This document shows positions 41,868 to 49,026 of a stretch of 49,026 bases of DNA, piece by piece. The notes below the pieces were generated by a model. It did not search any database and was not told the DNA's origin. It was given only the letters and a program-made list of their open reading frames with translations. This DNA is from CAMXAS01 sp964442435. GTDB lineage: Bacteria > Bacteroidota > Bacteroidia > Bacteroidales > P3. The stretch covers positions 1-49,026 of the forward strand of contig CAYTZG010000015.1 of NCBI GenBank assembly GCA_964442435.1. The letters run 5' to 3'. Position 1 is the first letter of the stretch. Each line of letters opens with the position of its first letter. Made by a program: the position numbers and the translations under genes.

Positions 41868-42974
41868 TTATATAATGATGCCGCTTCCGAGGCATATCTT
41901 CGATTCGTCGGCCGCCGGTTCGGACGCATAGGGCGAATCGACGTACAATACGCCGAACTGCCCCGACGCGATGCCCTGAATGGGCCGCTCGGACTGCAAC
42001 GTCCAAACGGCTCCGTCGCCCTCGCCGCTACGGCTCAGCCGCGCACGCGTGAACTCCGGCGTATGCCGTATCTTGAACCACACTTCTTCCGGCAGGTTCA
42101 TGCCCTGCGGCAGCCCGTCGGATATATATCTAAAACCGCGCAGCCGCACCTCCGTGCCGTATTGCGCCTGCGTGTCGTAGCCGCAAGACACGTACAGCAC
42201 GTTCTGCGCCAAATCCTTTTCGATGACGTACCACGGCCCGCCGCTCAGGCCCAAGCCCTTGCGCTGGCCTATCGTGTGAAACCAAAAGCCCTTGTGCTCG
42301 CCCAGCACGCGCCCCGTCTCCTTCTCCACGATTTTGCCCGGCTGCTCGCCCAAATAACGGCGGATAAAATCGTTGTAGTTGATTTTACCCAAAAAGCAGA
42401 TGCCCTGACTGTCCTTGCGCGTGGCGCTGGGCAGATGCGCCGCCTCGGCCATGGCCCGCACGTCCTTTTTCTGCATCCCGCCAATGGGGAACATGAGTTT
42501 GGACACCTGCGCGTAGTCAATCTGTCCGAGAAAATACGTCTGGTCTTTTACATGGTCGGCCGCCGTAGAGAGGTAGCAACGCCCGTCCACACGGGTGGTC
42601 GTGGCGTAATGCCCCGTGGCGATGCGGTCGAAGTCCTTGCCGTAGCGTTGTTCGAACACACCGAACTTGATGAGCTTGTTGCACATCATGTCGGGGTTGG
42701 GCGTCTGCCCCCGCTTGACCGTATCGATGGTGTAGCGCACCACGCTGTCCCAGTACTCCTCGTGCAGGGGCACCACCTCGAACTTGCAGCCGTATTTTTT
42801 GGCGATATAGGACGTTATCTCGATGTCTTCTTCCGAAGGACAGTCAATAAAGCCGTCCTCGCCCTGCATCCCTATCCGGATATAAAAAATAAAGGGGTCG
42901 TAGCCCGCTTCTTTAAGGCGGTGAACCACCACCGACGAATCTACGCCCCCCGATACCAAAGCCGCTATCCGCAT
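41868..42974 (-). CDS. mnmA: tRNA-specific 2-thiouridylase MnmA
   Basis: 368 residues. PP-loop ALVSGGVDSSV at the N-terminus, catalytic Cys in PDMMCNKLIKFG (~100) and second Cys in SQGICFLGKI (~200), then the C-terminal beta-barrel domain (GFWFHTIGQRKGLGLSGGPWYV). Adds sulfur to U34 of Lys, Glu and Gln tRNAs. Begins 18 bp after the threonine dehydrogenase gene. Confidence 0.95.
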   Translation of the reverse strand: MRIAALVSGGVDSSVVVHRLKEAGYDPFIFYIRIGMQGEDGFIDCPSEEDIEITSYIAKKYGCKFEVVPLHEEYWDSVVRYTIDTVKRGQTPNPDMMCNKLIKFGVFEQRYGKDFDRIATGHYATTTRVDGRCYLSTAADHVKDQTYFLGQIDYAQVSKLMFPIGGMQKKDVRAMAEAAHLPSATRKDSQGICFLGKINYNDFIRRYLGEQPGKIVEKETGRVLGEHKGFWFHTIGQRKGLGLSGGPWYVIEKDLAQNVLYVSCGYDTQAQYGTEVRLRGFRYISDGLPQGMNLPEEVWFKIRHTPEFTRARLSRSGEGDGAVWTLQSERPIQGIASGQFGVLYVDSPYASEPAADESKICLGSGIII

Positions 42975-42992
42975 ATAGATGGCCGCTCCGGT

Positions 42993-43958
42993 TTAAAACA
43001 AGCCCTGTTTGTGCTTTTCGCCCAATACCGCCAGCATATCGCGCGTGGTGGCATCCAAGTCGAACGACGGCTTCCAATCCCATTCGGCGCGCGCGCAGCT
43101 GTCGTCGATGGAGTTGGGCCAGGAATCGGCAATGGCCTGACGGAAGTCGGGCGCATATTCGATTTCAAAGTTCGGGATGTATTTCTTGATGGACGCCGCC
43201 ACTTCGGCCGGCGTAACGCTGAAGCCCGCGATATTGAAATCGGTGTTGTGCTTCAGGCGGCTCTTGTCGGCTTGGAACAGACCGATGGTGGCGTTGAGGC
43301 AGTCGGGCATATACATCATCGGCAACATCGAATCCGCTTTGAGGAAGCACGTGTATTTGCCGTATTTGATGGCGTCGTAATAAATCTGAACCGCATAGTC
43401 GGTGGTGCCGCCGCCCGGCAGCGTCTCGTTGGAGATAATGCCCGGATAACGCACGCCACGGATATCCATGCCGTATTTCTCAATGTAGTATTTGCCCAAC
43501 AACTCGCCCGCCACCTTGGTGATGCCGTACATCGTGTTGGGTTGGAGCACGGTGTCCTGCGGCGTCATGTCGAAAGGCGTCGTGGGGCCGAAGGCCGCCA
43601 TCGAACTGGGCGTAAAGATGCGCTTGATGCCCTTTTCCTTAGCCACGTTGTAGACGTTGATCGTGCCCTGCATATTGATGTTCCAAGCCAAGGCCGGGTT
43701 TTTCTCGCCCACGGCCGAGAGGATGGCCGCCAAGTGGAAGATTCCGTCAACCTGATATTTATCGATAAGTTCGGCCAGTTTCTTGCCGTCCAACACGTCC
43801 AGCTGCTCGAACGGGCCGCCGTTCTTGATTTTATCGGTTACCTTGGTCGAAAGGTCGGTGGCGATGACGTTCTCGCCGCCGTAAATCTTACGCAAAGCGC
43901 AGGTAAGGTCGGAACCTATCTGTCCGAACGAACCCGTTAACAAAATCCTCTTTATCAT
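42993..43958 (-). CDS. L-threonine 3-dehydrogenase, short-chain (UDP-galactose-epimerase-like) type
   Basis: 321 residues. Extended SDR fold: LLTGSFGQIGSDL (NAD-binding GxxGxxG), IFHLAAILSAVGE, TPSSMAAFGPTTP and the catalytic YGITKVAGE. These match the Bacteroidota threonine dehydrogenase group, which oxidises threonine to 2-amino-3-ketobutyrate. Another sugar-nucleotide epimerase function is possible but less likely. First gene of the operon leading to secG. Confidence 0.85.
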   Translation of the reverse strand: MIKRILLTGSFGQIGSDLTCALRKIYGGENVIATDLSTKVTDKIKNGGPFEQLDVLDGKKLAELIDKYQVDGIFHLAAILSAVGEKNPALAWNINMQGTINVYNVAKEKGIKRIFTPSSMAAFGPTTPFDMTPQDTVLQPNTMYGITKVAGELLGKYYIEKYGMDIRGVRYPGIISNETLPGGGTTDYAVQIYYDAIKYGKYTCFLKADSMLPMMYMPDCLNATIGLFQADKSRLKHNTDFNIAGFSVTPAEVAASIKKYIPNFEIEYAPDFRQAIADSWPNSIDDSCARAEWDWKPSFDLDATTRDMLAVLGEKHKQGLF

Positions 43959-43991
43959 TGTTTTATAAATTTAATTCGCTTGAAAAGCCCA

Positions 43992-43999
43992 CAAATGTA
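43992..43999 (-). promoter_or_regulatory. -7 element of the tdh-mnmA-TPR-secG operon
   Basis: TACATTTG on the minus strand, 33 bp before the ATG. Upstream is a perfect CGGCAA-T-TTGCCG inverted repeat (44009-44021), possibly an operator or weak terminator for the preceding gene. Confidence 0.5.
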
Positions 44000-44060
44000 C
44001 GATTTTTTCGGCAATTTGCCGCACCCCGCCGCCGGATAGGAAAACGCACCTCCCAAAAGG

Positions 44061-44480
44061 CTATCGTATTGACAAAGAGGAAAGTTCCGCGCCCAACCTA
44101 TGAATGGCCGATTCGATTTGCTTCAAGCGCTCTACGGACGGCCTTTTGTGGCCATCGATGTATTGCTGGAACAAGGTGGTATTGATACCCGCTATACGGG
44201 CCACCTGACGGGCATTCAGTTCGGGATATTCCGAAAATATCCGTCCTATGGCGTTTTCCGGATTTTGCGGCGTATCTTCGTGAAAAAAACCATCATACGA
44301 AAGGTCTTCGTCTATATCCGGCCAATGGATACCGAAATGTGAAAGCGTGTAATTCCGCCGCTGAGCCTCGGTCGCGTTATACAACCGCGGAAAGATGCGG
44401 ACCGGCAAACACCCCTCCCTGCCATCATCGGTAAGGATGTGGATTCGACCGTTGTCAAACCAAACTTTTTTTGCTTTCAT
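44061..44480 (-). CDS. DUF2442 plus HTH protein, probable antitoxin-like partner
   Basis: 139 residues. N-terminal DUF2442 domain (KKVWFDNGRIHILTDDGREGCLPVRIFPRLYNAT, HWPDIDEDLSYDGFF) and a C-terminal Cro/C1-type HTH (ARQVARIAGINTTLFQQYIDGHKRPSVERLKQIESAIHRLG). Such proteins are commonly paired with DUF4160 proteins in what look like toxin-antitoxin modules. It lies 9 bp after the DUF4160 gene. The HTH probably binds the inverted repeat in the shared promoter. Confidence 0.85.
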   Translation of the reverse strand: MKAKKVWFDNGRIHILTDDGREGCLPVRIFPRLYNATEAQRRNYTLSHFGIHWPDIDEDLSYDGFFHEDTPQNPENAIGRIFSEYPELNARQVARIAGINTTLFQQYIDGHKRPSVERLKQIESAIHRLGAELSSLSIR

Positions 44481-44489
44481 CGCTCTTCA

Positions 44490-44726
44490 CTATTTACCAA
44501 AATACTCATTCCAACGCTCCGCTATCACTTCTCTGTTCTCTTCGATGGCCATAAGGGCCTGCCGTATCTCCCGCGGCTTAAGGCCGAAATTCTCTATCAA
44601 CTCTATATTCGGCTCTACACGGAATTTGGCCTCTGCATCCCCCGAAGACACATGAATATGTATCGGTTCATGGTCATTCGAAAAGAAATAGAATTTCAGT
44701 CCAAGGTAAAAGAATAAAACCGGCAT
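44490..44726 (-). CDS. DUF4160 protein, probable toxin-like partner
   Basis: 78 residues with the DUF4160 pattern: FYFFSNDHEPIHIHVSSGDAEAKFRVEPNIELIENFGLKPREIRQALMAIEENREVIAERWNEYFG. The conserved HEPxHxHV His cluster could be catalytic or metal-binding. First gene of the two-gene unit; toxicity is inferred only from the pairing. Confidence 0.8.
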   Translation of the reverse strand: MPVLFFYLGLKFYFFSNDHEPIHIHVSSGDAEAKFRVEPNIELIENFGLKPREIRQALMAIEENREVIAERWNEYFGK

Positions 44727-44750
44727 ACTTGTTTACATTAATTTATGCGA

Positions 44751-44782
44751 CAAAGATAGGTATTATTTTTAATACCCGCAAA
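44751..44782 (-). promoter_or_regulatory. Promoter of the DUF4160/DUF2442 pair with operator in the spacer
   Basis: Minus strand TTTG (44782-44779), 20-bp spacer, TATCTTTG (44758-44751). The spacer is filled by GGTATTA-TTTT-TAATACC (44759-44776), a perfect 7-bp-arm inverted repeat placed where a bound repressor would block RNA polymerase. Confidence 0.8.
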
Positions 44783-44800
44783 TCCCCAAGCCGACAAGGG

Positions 44801-44837
44801 CAAAAAACAAAGCCCCGGCCGTTTCCGACCGAGGCTT
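44801..44837 (-). terminator. Intrinsic terminator of the T9SS protein gene
   Basis: Stem AAGCCcCGG/CCGaGGCTT (44810-44818 with 44829-44837) followed on the minus strand by TGTTTTTTG. It lies 50 bp after the stop of the 1059-residue gene. Confidence 0.82.
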
Positions 44838-44886
44838 GTCCGGCGTCCGAAATACGCCTAATCAAATCAAACACCTACATCAAACA

Positions 44887-47800
44887 CTATCGTACGATGA
44901 GGCGTTTAACCGTGGTGCGGCCTTCGCCCGTAATGCGGAGGAAGTAGATGCCGCTGCGTTCGATATTGAGCGTGGTGCTGCCTTGAGCCAGCGTAAGACG
45001 CTGATACAGCATACCGTTGGACATAAACACGTCTACCGTGGCCGCTACCGGCAGTTCGAGGTTGAACAGACCGTTGCTCGGGTTCGGGTATACGCTTACG
45101 CCCGCCAGTTCGAGGTCTTCGTTGGCCGTCTTAACCGTGTAGGCCGCCGTGGCCACTTCCGACTTGGCGTCGCCCTTGATGGCGATGGCCTTAATCGTCA
45201 TGGCTTCGTTGATTTCGATGGCTTCCTTGTACTCGGTGCTTTCGGCCGTGGGTTCCGTGCCGTCCACCGTGTAGTAAATCACGGCGCCTTCGGTTTCGCA
45301 GGCAATCGTTACCTTCGTGCCTTTTTCCACTTCGCCGGCCGCCGGGTTGAACGTCGGCTTGGCTACCGTTTCAGCCGGGGTTTCGCCCTTAATCGTGTAG
45401 GCGGCCTCTACTATCGTGGAGAGCGCGATGGATACTTCGCCTTCCTCGCTCATAGTACCCAAGAGCATACGCGCCTTAACCGTGCTGGCTTTTTCGATAT
45501 GGTACGGATAGGCATCGTCAACGTCGGTGCGGTACAGATAGGTAACGCCCTCTTCACGAACCGTCGTTTCGTCTTCTTCCTGAGAAGCGTCCCACAGTTG
45601 ACCGAAGTTCTCTACGGTGATGTCCAGGTCTTCATCCTTGCCGTTAACCACATAGGCTACGGCAATCAACGGATACGTTTCTTCGTTGTATTCCGCATCC
45701 CACGTAAAGGTGATGGCCGTGCCTTTTTCCACCTCGCCGGCGGCCGGTACGATGGTCGGGGTCTTTACCGTTTCGGGCAGACCCGGATTGTTGGGATCGA
45801 CACCGGGGCCTTCGCCCTTGCCTACCGTGCAGCTAACCGTTATCTCGTCGGAATAGAAGACTTCGTCATCCATGTTGATGCCGGCCAGACGCGCGCGGAT
45901 TTTGAGCGCACCTTCCTGCGTTTCGATAAGGGCCTTGGTCCAGTTGAGGTCGTCGCCGTCTTTTTGGCAGTTCACTACCTTATAGGCGAGACCGGCTTTG
46001 GCGCCCGTCTGCGGGTTTTGCGCATTCGCGTTCATGATATCTTCGGCCGTGCCTTCCAGTTCCACATCTTCGTTGTTTTCTACATAGAGGATGTAGGCCA
46101 TATTGGTGTAGGCGCTCCAGTCATACTCGGCCGGCATATCAAACGTGATGGGGCTGCCCGGTTCAACCGTGCTGCCCGCAAGCGGCGTCTTAAAGGACGG
46201 CTTCTGCAGTTTGGAAGCGTCCACCGTGTAGTTGGCCGTTTCAATCGTCGAAAGTTTGAACTGAACGTCAACTTCGCCTTCCTGTTCGCCTTCGAAAGAG
46301 ATGGCTACAATCTGACGGGCCTTGACTTCAACGCCCGTTTGAATCAAGAAAGCGTCTTTTTCTTCCGCATACAGGTAAACCTTACCGTCTTCGCGAACGC
46401 CTTCCGAATAACCCAGCGCATAGTCTTGCATCAACTCATCGAGTTTGTCGGCGTCGATGTCGAGGTCGGCGTCCGCGCCGTTGATGACATAGGCTACAGC
46501 CACCAGACCGTCACGTTCACTGTACTTTGCATAAGCCGGATCCATCGTCCACTTGATGGCATCGCCTTTGGTCAAGGCGCCGGCTTCAGGAGCCGGCACA
46601 AACGTAGGCGCCGTTACCGTTTCGGGCAAGCCGAAAACCGTAAATTCGAACTTAACGAAATCGGAGCCGTAAGGCATCATTTCAGCTCTTCCAAACATAT
46701 TAGTATTACCCGTCGCTACAGACGACTCACAAAATACCTGCATGGAAAATTTGCCGTTTTCATCAGGGCGGAAAGTTGCAAGGTCTTTGTCATAGAGCAC
46801 TTCGAAAACACTGGGAGAATAAGCATAGAAACCGGTTTCGTCCTGCCCGAATACCATTTCGATATTTTGACCGGCCCATACTTTAAATACCTTGTCGTTG
46901 TCCTCGTTCTCCTCCGCAAAATAATTTGCAGAAGAAGGCGTCGTACCATCGAAACTGAAATACATCTCCGTGGTGGATTCTTCGCCTTCCTCGCCGTCTT
47001 CCGGATTAGGATTGGGGTTCTTGATGACCAGTTTGTCGCCTATCATGAATTCCGCCTCGGTCGAAACTTCTTCATCGCCAAACATAAACGTAGGATTGGC
47101 CTCCGATTTAAGCGTCAATTCCTGATCAAACAAAGAAGTTTCAACATCGCTGCCTTCCGACTGGAAATATCCCTTGGCCTTCAGATGCACGGCACTGCTG
47201 AACATCACAGTAGCTTCACCTGTAGGGAATACCTCGCCGTCCTCTTCTTCAAACGGGGTCGCCACCATCTTAATGGCGCCGTTTTCCTTGTCGGCCTGCG
47301 CCTCGTAAGCCGCCTTGGACGGTTCGGTCGCACCATCAATCGTATAATATACGGTGATGGGGCTCATCATATCCACATACAACGTTCCTCCCGCATAGGG
47401 GTTCACGGTCCCATCGTTAATGTGAACCGTAACAGCAGCGTTCTTACCTACCATGCCATCCAACGTGGGAGCAAGTACGATTTCGGGCATAGTCGTGTAG
47501 TCGGCCGTAAACTCCTCGGAATACTTGATTGTATAATCACTACCCACCGGCATAACAACCGCCACTTTAGCACGGAGTTTGACATCACCTTTAATGTCTT
47601 CCGAAATGGTAATCGGGGCATACCACTTCATGTAGGCAGCCAAATCGTCCGGATCGTCCGGATCTGACTCCGGATCAATACCATACGCCGCTATTTGATA
47701 CGCCAATGCATCCTCATCGTCAGAAAGAGCCATCTCATCCTCGTCGTCACCGCCCACAATCTTCTGCATTTCGCCCATGAGGATTTCAACAGTGCTCTCA

Positions 47801-48066
47801 AGTACCGTGGTTTCATCGTTCTCAACATAGATGACGAACCCAAAGCCAATCTGAGACCCCATGATTGCCTGTATCGTTTCATCAGCAAATGTAGCGTCAA
47901 TCGTGGCGCCCGGTTTAACAACCCCGGAAGTCGGCTTCAACGTCGGCACCGAGATGGTAACGTCGCCGCCACCGCCACCGCCGCCAAAATCATCGTCTTG
48001 TGCGAATGCCGTCCCCATACCGAAGAACAGCATCAAGCTCAAAAGAGCCCATGTCAACTTTTTCAT
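44887..48066 (-). CDS. T9SS-secreted modular surface protein with chitobiase-like repeats
   Basis: 1059 residues. Signal peptide (about 1-22, ending GTAFAQ), a DDDFGGGGGGGD stretch, then repeated modules. At least four of them begin with a form of PAAGEVEKGTAITF and contain AVAYVVNG- and TVKAR-like strands; others carry the chitobiase/hexosaminidase C-terminal-type motif IYYTVDGTEPTAEST. The C-terminal ~75 residues are a type A sorting domain (VYPNPSNGLFNLELP ... SGIYFLRITGEGRTTVKRLIVR), which sends the protein through the type IX system to the surface. The composition is acidic. No catalytic domain is recognised; adhesion or carbohydrate contact is a guess. It has its own terminator and stands as a single gene. 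Confidence 0.88.
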   Translation of the reverse strand: MKKLTWALLSLMLFFGMGTAFAQDDDFGGGGGGGDVTISVPTLKPTSGVVKPGATIDATFADETIQAIMGSQIGFGFVIYVENDETTVLESTVEILMGEMQKIVGGDDEDEMALSDDEDALAYQIAAYGIDPESDPDDPDDLAAYMKWYAPITISEDIKGDVKLRAKVAVVMPVGSDYTIKYSEEFTADYTTMPEIVLAPTLDGMVGKNAAVTVHINDGTVNPYAGGTLYVDMMSPITVYYTIDGATEPSKAAYEAQADKENGAIKMVATPFEEEDGEVFPTGEATVMFSSAVHLKAKGYFQSEGSDVETSLFDQELTLKSEANPTFMFGDEEVSTEAEFMIGDKLVIKNPNPNPEDGEEGEESTTEMYFSFDGTTPSSANYFAEENEDNDKVFKVWAGQNIEMVFGQDETGFYAYSPSVFEVLYDKDLATFRPDENGKFSMQVFCESSVATGNTNMFGRAEMMPYGSDFVKFEFTVFGLPETVTAPTFVPAPEAGALTKGDAIKWTMDPAYAKYSERDGLVAVAYVINGADADLDIDADKLDELMQDYALGYSEGVREDGKVYLYAEEKDAFLIQTGVEVKARQIVAISFEGEQEGEVDVQFKLSTIETANYTVDASKLQKPSFKTPLAGSTVEPGSPITFDMPAEYDWSAYTNMAYILYVENNEDVELEGTAEDIMNANAQNPQTGAKAGLAYKVVNCQKDGDDLNWTKALIETQEGALKIRARLAGINMDDEVFYSDEITVSCTVGKGEGPGVDPNNPGLPETVKTPTIVPAAGEVEKGTAITFTWDAEYNEETYPLIAVAYVVNGKDEDLDITVENFGQLWDASQEEDETTVREEGVTYLYRTDVDDAYPYHIEKASTVKARMLLGTMSEEGEVSIALSTIVEAAYTIKGETPAETVAKPTFNPAAGEVEKGTKVTIACETEGAVIYYTVDGTEPTAESTEYKEAIEINEAMTIKAIAIKGDAKSEVATAAYTVKTANEDLELAGVSVYPNPSNGLFNLELPVAATVDVFMSNGMLYQRLTLAQGSTTLNIERSGIYFLRITGEGRTTVKRLIVR

Positions 48067-48415
48067 AACTGTTTTGGTTTTATTTGTAATTAGTTGGTTC
48101 CTCTACTTTTTTATTACATAAGCCCCGCCGCGCAGCCATTCCTACGCGCGCGGCGCGCTTATCGGGAAACTTCGCTTACCGCTCGTTCCCCGAATGTGGC
48201 CGCTAAGGTCTTATATATATATTGAAGTTCCAAACAATTTCTGTTAATATTTTATAACAACGAAACCAACAAACCATCACATTCGATGTTAAAATACTTG
48301 CAATGAAATTATTAAAATAAACGAAAAAGTAACAGAACGTCCCAAGAAGATGAGCGAAAAAACGACAGAAAGGGGCGTATGCCGTACCCTTTAGCGCAGA
48401 AAAAAGAATGGCATA
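48067..48415. other. Intergenic region between two T9SS genes
   Basis: No coding signal. It holds a GC-rich hairpin (48120-48160) and, on the minus strand near 48219-48226, ATTGTTTG preceded by GTTG at 19 bp. This is only a partial promoter match for the long T9SS gene. The rest is AT-rich with nothing identified. Confidence 0.55.
48120..48160. promoter_or_regulatory. Strong GC-rich hairpin in the 5' leader region
   Basis: AAGC plus CGCCGCGC (48120-48133) pair with GCGCGGCG plus GCTT (48148-48160) around a 14-base loop, with a small internal bulge. There is no T-run on either side, so it is more likely a leader structure than a terminator. Confidence 0.5.
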
Positions 48416-49026
48416 TTAGCGTACCACCACCCGCTTGACCGTGGTGCGGCCGTGGCCCGCAATGCGGAGGAGATAGACGCCGCTGCGGTTGAGATTGAGC
48501 GTAGCCGTGCCCGCCGCCGCGTTAAAGCGCTGACAGAGAACGCCGTTAGCGGCAAACACTTCCACCGTGGCCGCTGCGGGCAGTTCGAGATGGAACACCC
48601 CGCCGCTCGGATTCGGGTAAACGTTGACGCCCGCCGGTTCGATATAGGGCCCGGCGATATGGGTCATACCGGCCGTGTCGGGCACGGGCGGGCGGTAGGC
48701 CATGCCCCAAGCGAAATGCAGGCCGCCGCGGGCGTTGCCGACCACAAGGTCGGGCCGCCCGTCGCCATTGAGGTCGCCCCAAGCGGGGGCGCTGTGCTCG
48801 CCCACAAAGGCGGCCACGGTCAGGCTGTCGGCGGGCCACCACGGCAAATCGCCGGCTGCGGCGAACGGCTCCTGCCAGCGGCTGCCGTCAAAGGCATAGG
48901 CCTTGAGGCGGCCGTTTTCGGCCCCGCAGAGCAGGTAGGCGGGGGCGGCGGCGCGGCCTTGGGCCGCGGACGGCGCGCGGTAAAAGGCGGGCCGGGCGTA
49001 GCCGTAGTTGGAAAACGTGCGGTCGA
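48416..49026 (-). CDS. T9SS-sorted protein with FG-GAP/VCBS-like repeat, partial
   Basis: The frame is open to the window end, so the N-terminal part is missing; 203 codons including the stop are visible. A repeat unit APAWGDLNGDGRPDLVVGNARGG has the DxNxDGxxDL calcium-binding look of FG-GAP/VCBS repeats, preceded by LLCGAENGRLKAYAFDG. The C-terminus is a type A sorting domain (VYPNPSGGVFHLELP ... SGVYLLRIAGHGRTTVKRVVVR) very close in protein and DNA to that of the gene at 44887. The apparent start at 48847 is a TTG inside the frame and is not real. Confidence 0.85.
   Translation of the reverse strand, partial: DRTFSNYGYARPAFYRAPSAAQGRAAAPAYLLCGAENGRLKAYAFDGSRWQEPFAAAGDLPWWPADSLTVAAFVGEHSAPAWGDLNGDGRPDLVVGNARGGLHFAWGMAYRPPVPDTAGMTHIAGPYIEPAGVNVYPNPSGGVFHLELPAAATVEVFAANGVLCQRFNAAAGTATLNLNRSGVYLLRIAGHGRTTVKRVVVR

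Noticed and set aside
42063..43940. 625-codon plus-strand open frame over mnmA and the threonine dehydrogenase gene
   Set aside because: It spans two clear minus-strand genes and their junction; His/Arg-rich shadow of GC-rich coding DNA.
44836..47667. 943-codon plus-strand open frame opposite the T9SS gene
   Set aside because: Antisense shadow of a well-supported gene; the translation is rich in Arg, Phe and Gly with no recognisable domain.
48546..48842. 98-codon minus-strand open frame inside the last T9SS gene
   Set aside because: Arg-rich alternative frame of a GC-rich gene, with no start context or motif.

Overview
The window looks like a contig from a Bacteroidota (probably Bacteroidales) genome, most likely a metagenome-assembled one, because a 100-N scaffold gap interrupts a gene at 40755-40854. 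Evidence for the phylum: T9SS type A sorting domains, a short-chain-type L-threonine dehydrogenase, a two-subunit IorAB without a ferredoxin tail, CarboxypepD_reg/OMP barrel proteins, DUF4143 ATPases, and many promoters of the Bacteroidota form TTTG-N19-21-TAnnTTTG. Core genes are GC-rich; several accessory blocks are visibly AT-rich.

Layout. 1-842: kdsA. 877-8809: an AT-rich predicted defence operon on the minus strand (giant DUF4011 helicase-nuclease, Mrr-like endonuclease, TIR protein, AlbA_2/Schlafen-type ATP-binding protein with a TTQK tandem repeat). 8862-12077: dciA (DUF721), dnaB and a secreted amidotransferase-like protein in one operon. 12190-14682: an orphan NtrY-like histidine kinase. 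14762-19414: an operon of a fused ABC transporter, a GntR/YtrA regulator and an outer-membrane barrel protein.

19558-23057 is the most unusual part. A tyrosine recombinase is followed by a 203-bp segment bounded by 15-bp inverted repeats (20637-20651 and 20825-20839). The segment holds a good Bacteroidota promoter that currently points back at the recombinase gene. Inversion would aim it at a 101-aa protein gene and a 618-aa secreted MORN-like protein gene. I read this as a phase-variable ON/OFF switch captured in the OFF state.

23358-24644 is a DUF4143 ATPase behind three 32-bp-spaced repeats. 24749-27483 is a compact arsenical-resistance operon (arsR, ArsF-like, ArsG-like, ArsE-like, ArsP-like permease). 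It is enclosed by 64-bp direct repeats made from the 3' end of recX, as if a cassette had integrated there. 27550-33247 is the operon trkA-trkH-arginase-like-pepC-recX. 33412-36468 carries a DUF4296 lipoprotein, an HxlR regulator divergent from an NTF2-like/flavin reductase pair, and a second DUF4143 ATPase with tandem promoter repeats.

36532-39954 is an operon of aminotransferase-iorA-iorB, fitting aromatic or branched-chain 2-oxoacid oxidation. 40058-43958 is the operon tdh-mnmA-TPR protein-secG. 44061-44726 is a DUF4160/DUF2442-HTH pair resembling a toxin-antitoxin module, with an operator inside its promoter. 44887 to the end holds two T9SS-secreted proteins with closely similar C-terminal sorting domains, the second cut by the window end. 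I saw no tRNA, rRNA, CRISPR array or insertion sequence. All functions are read from sequence motifs without database searches.
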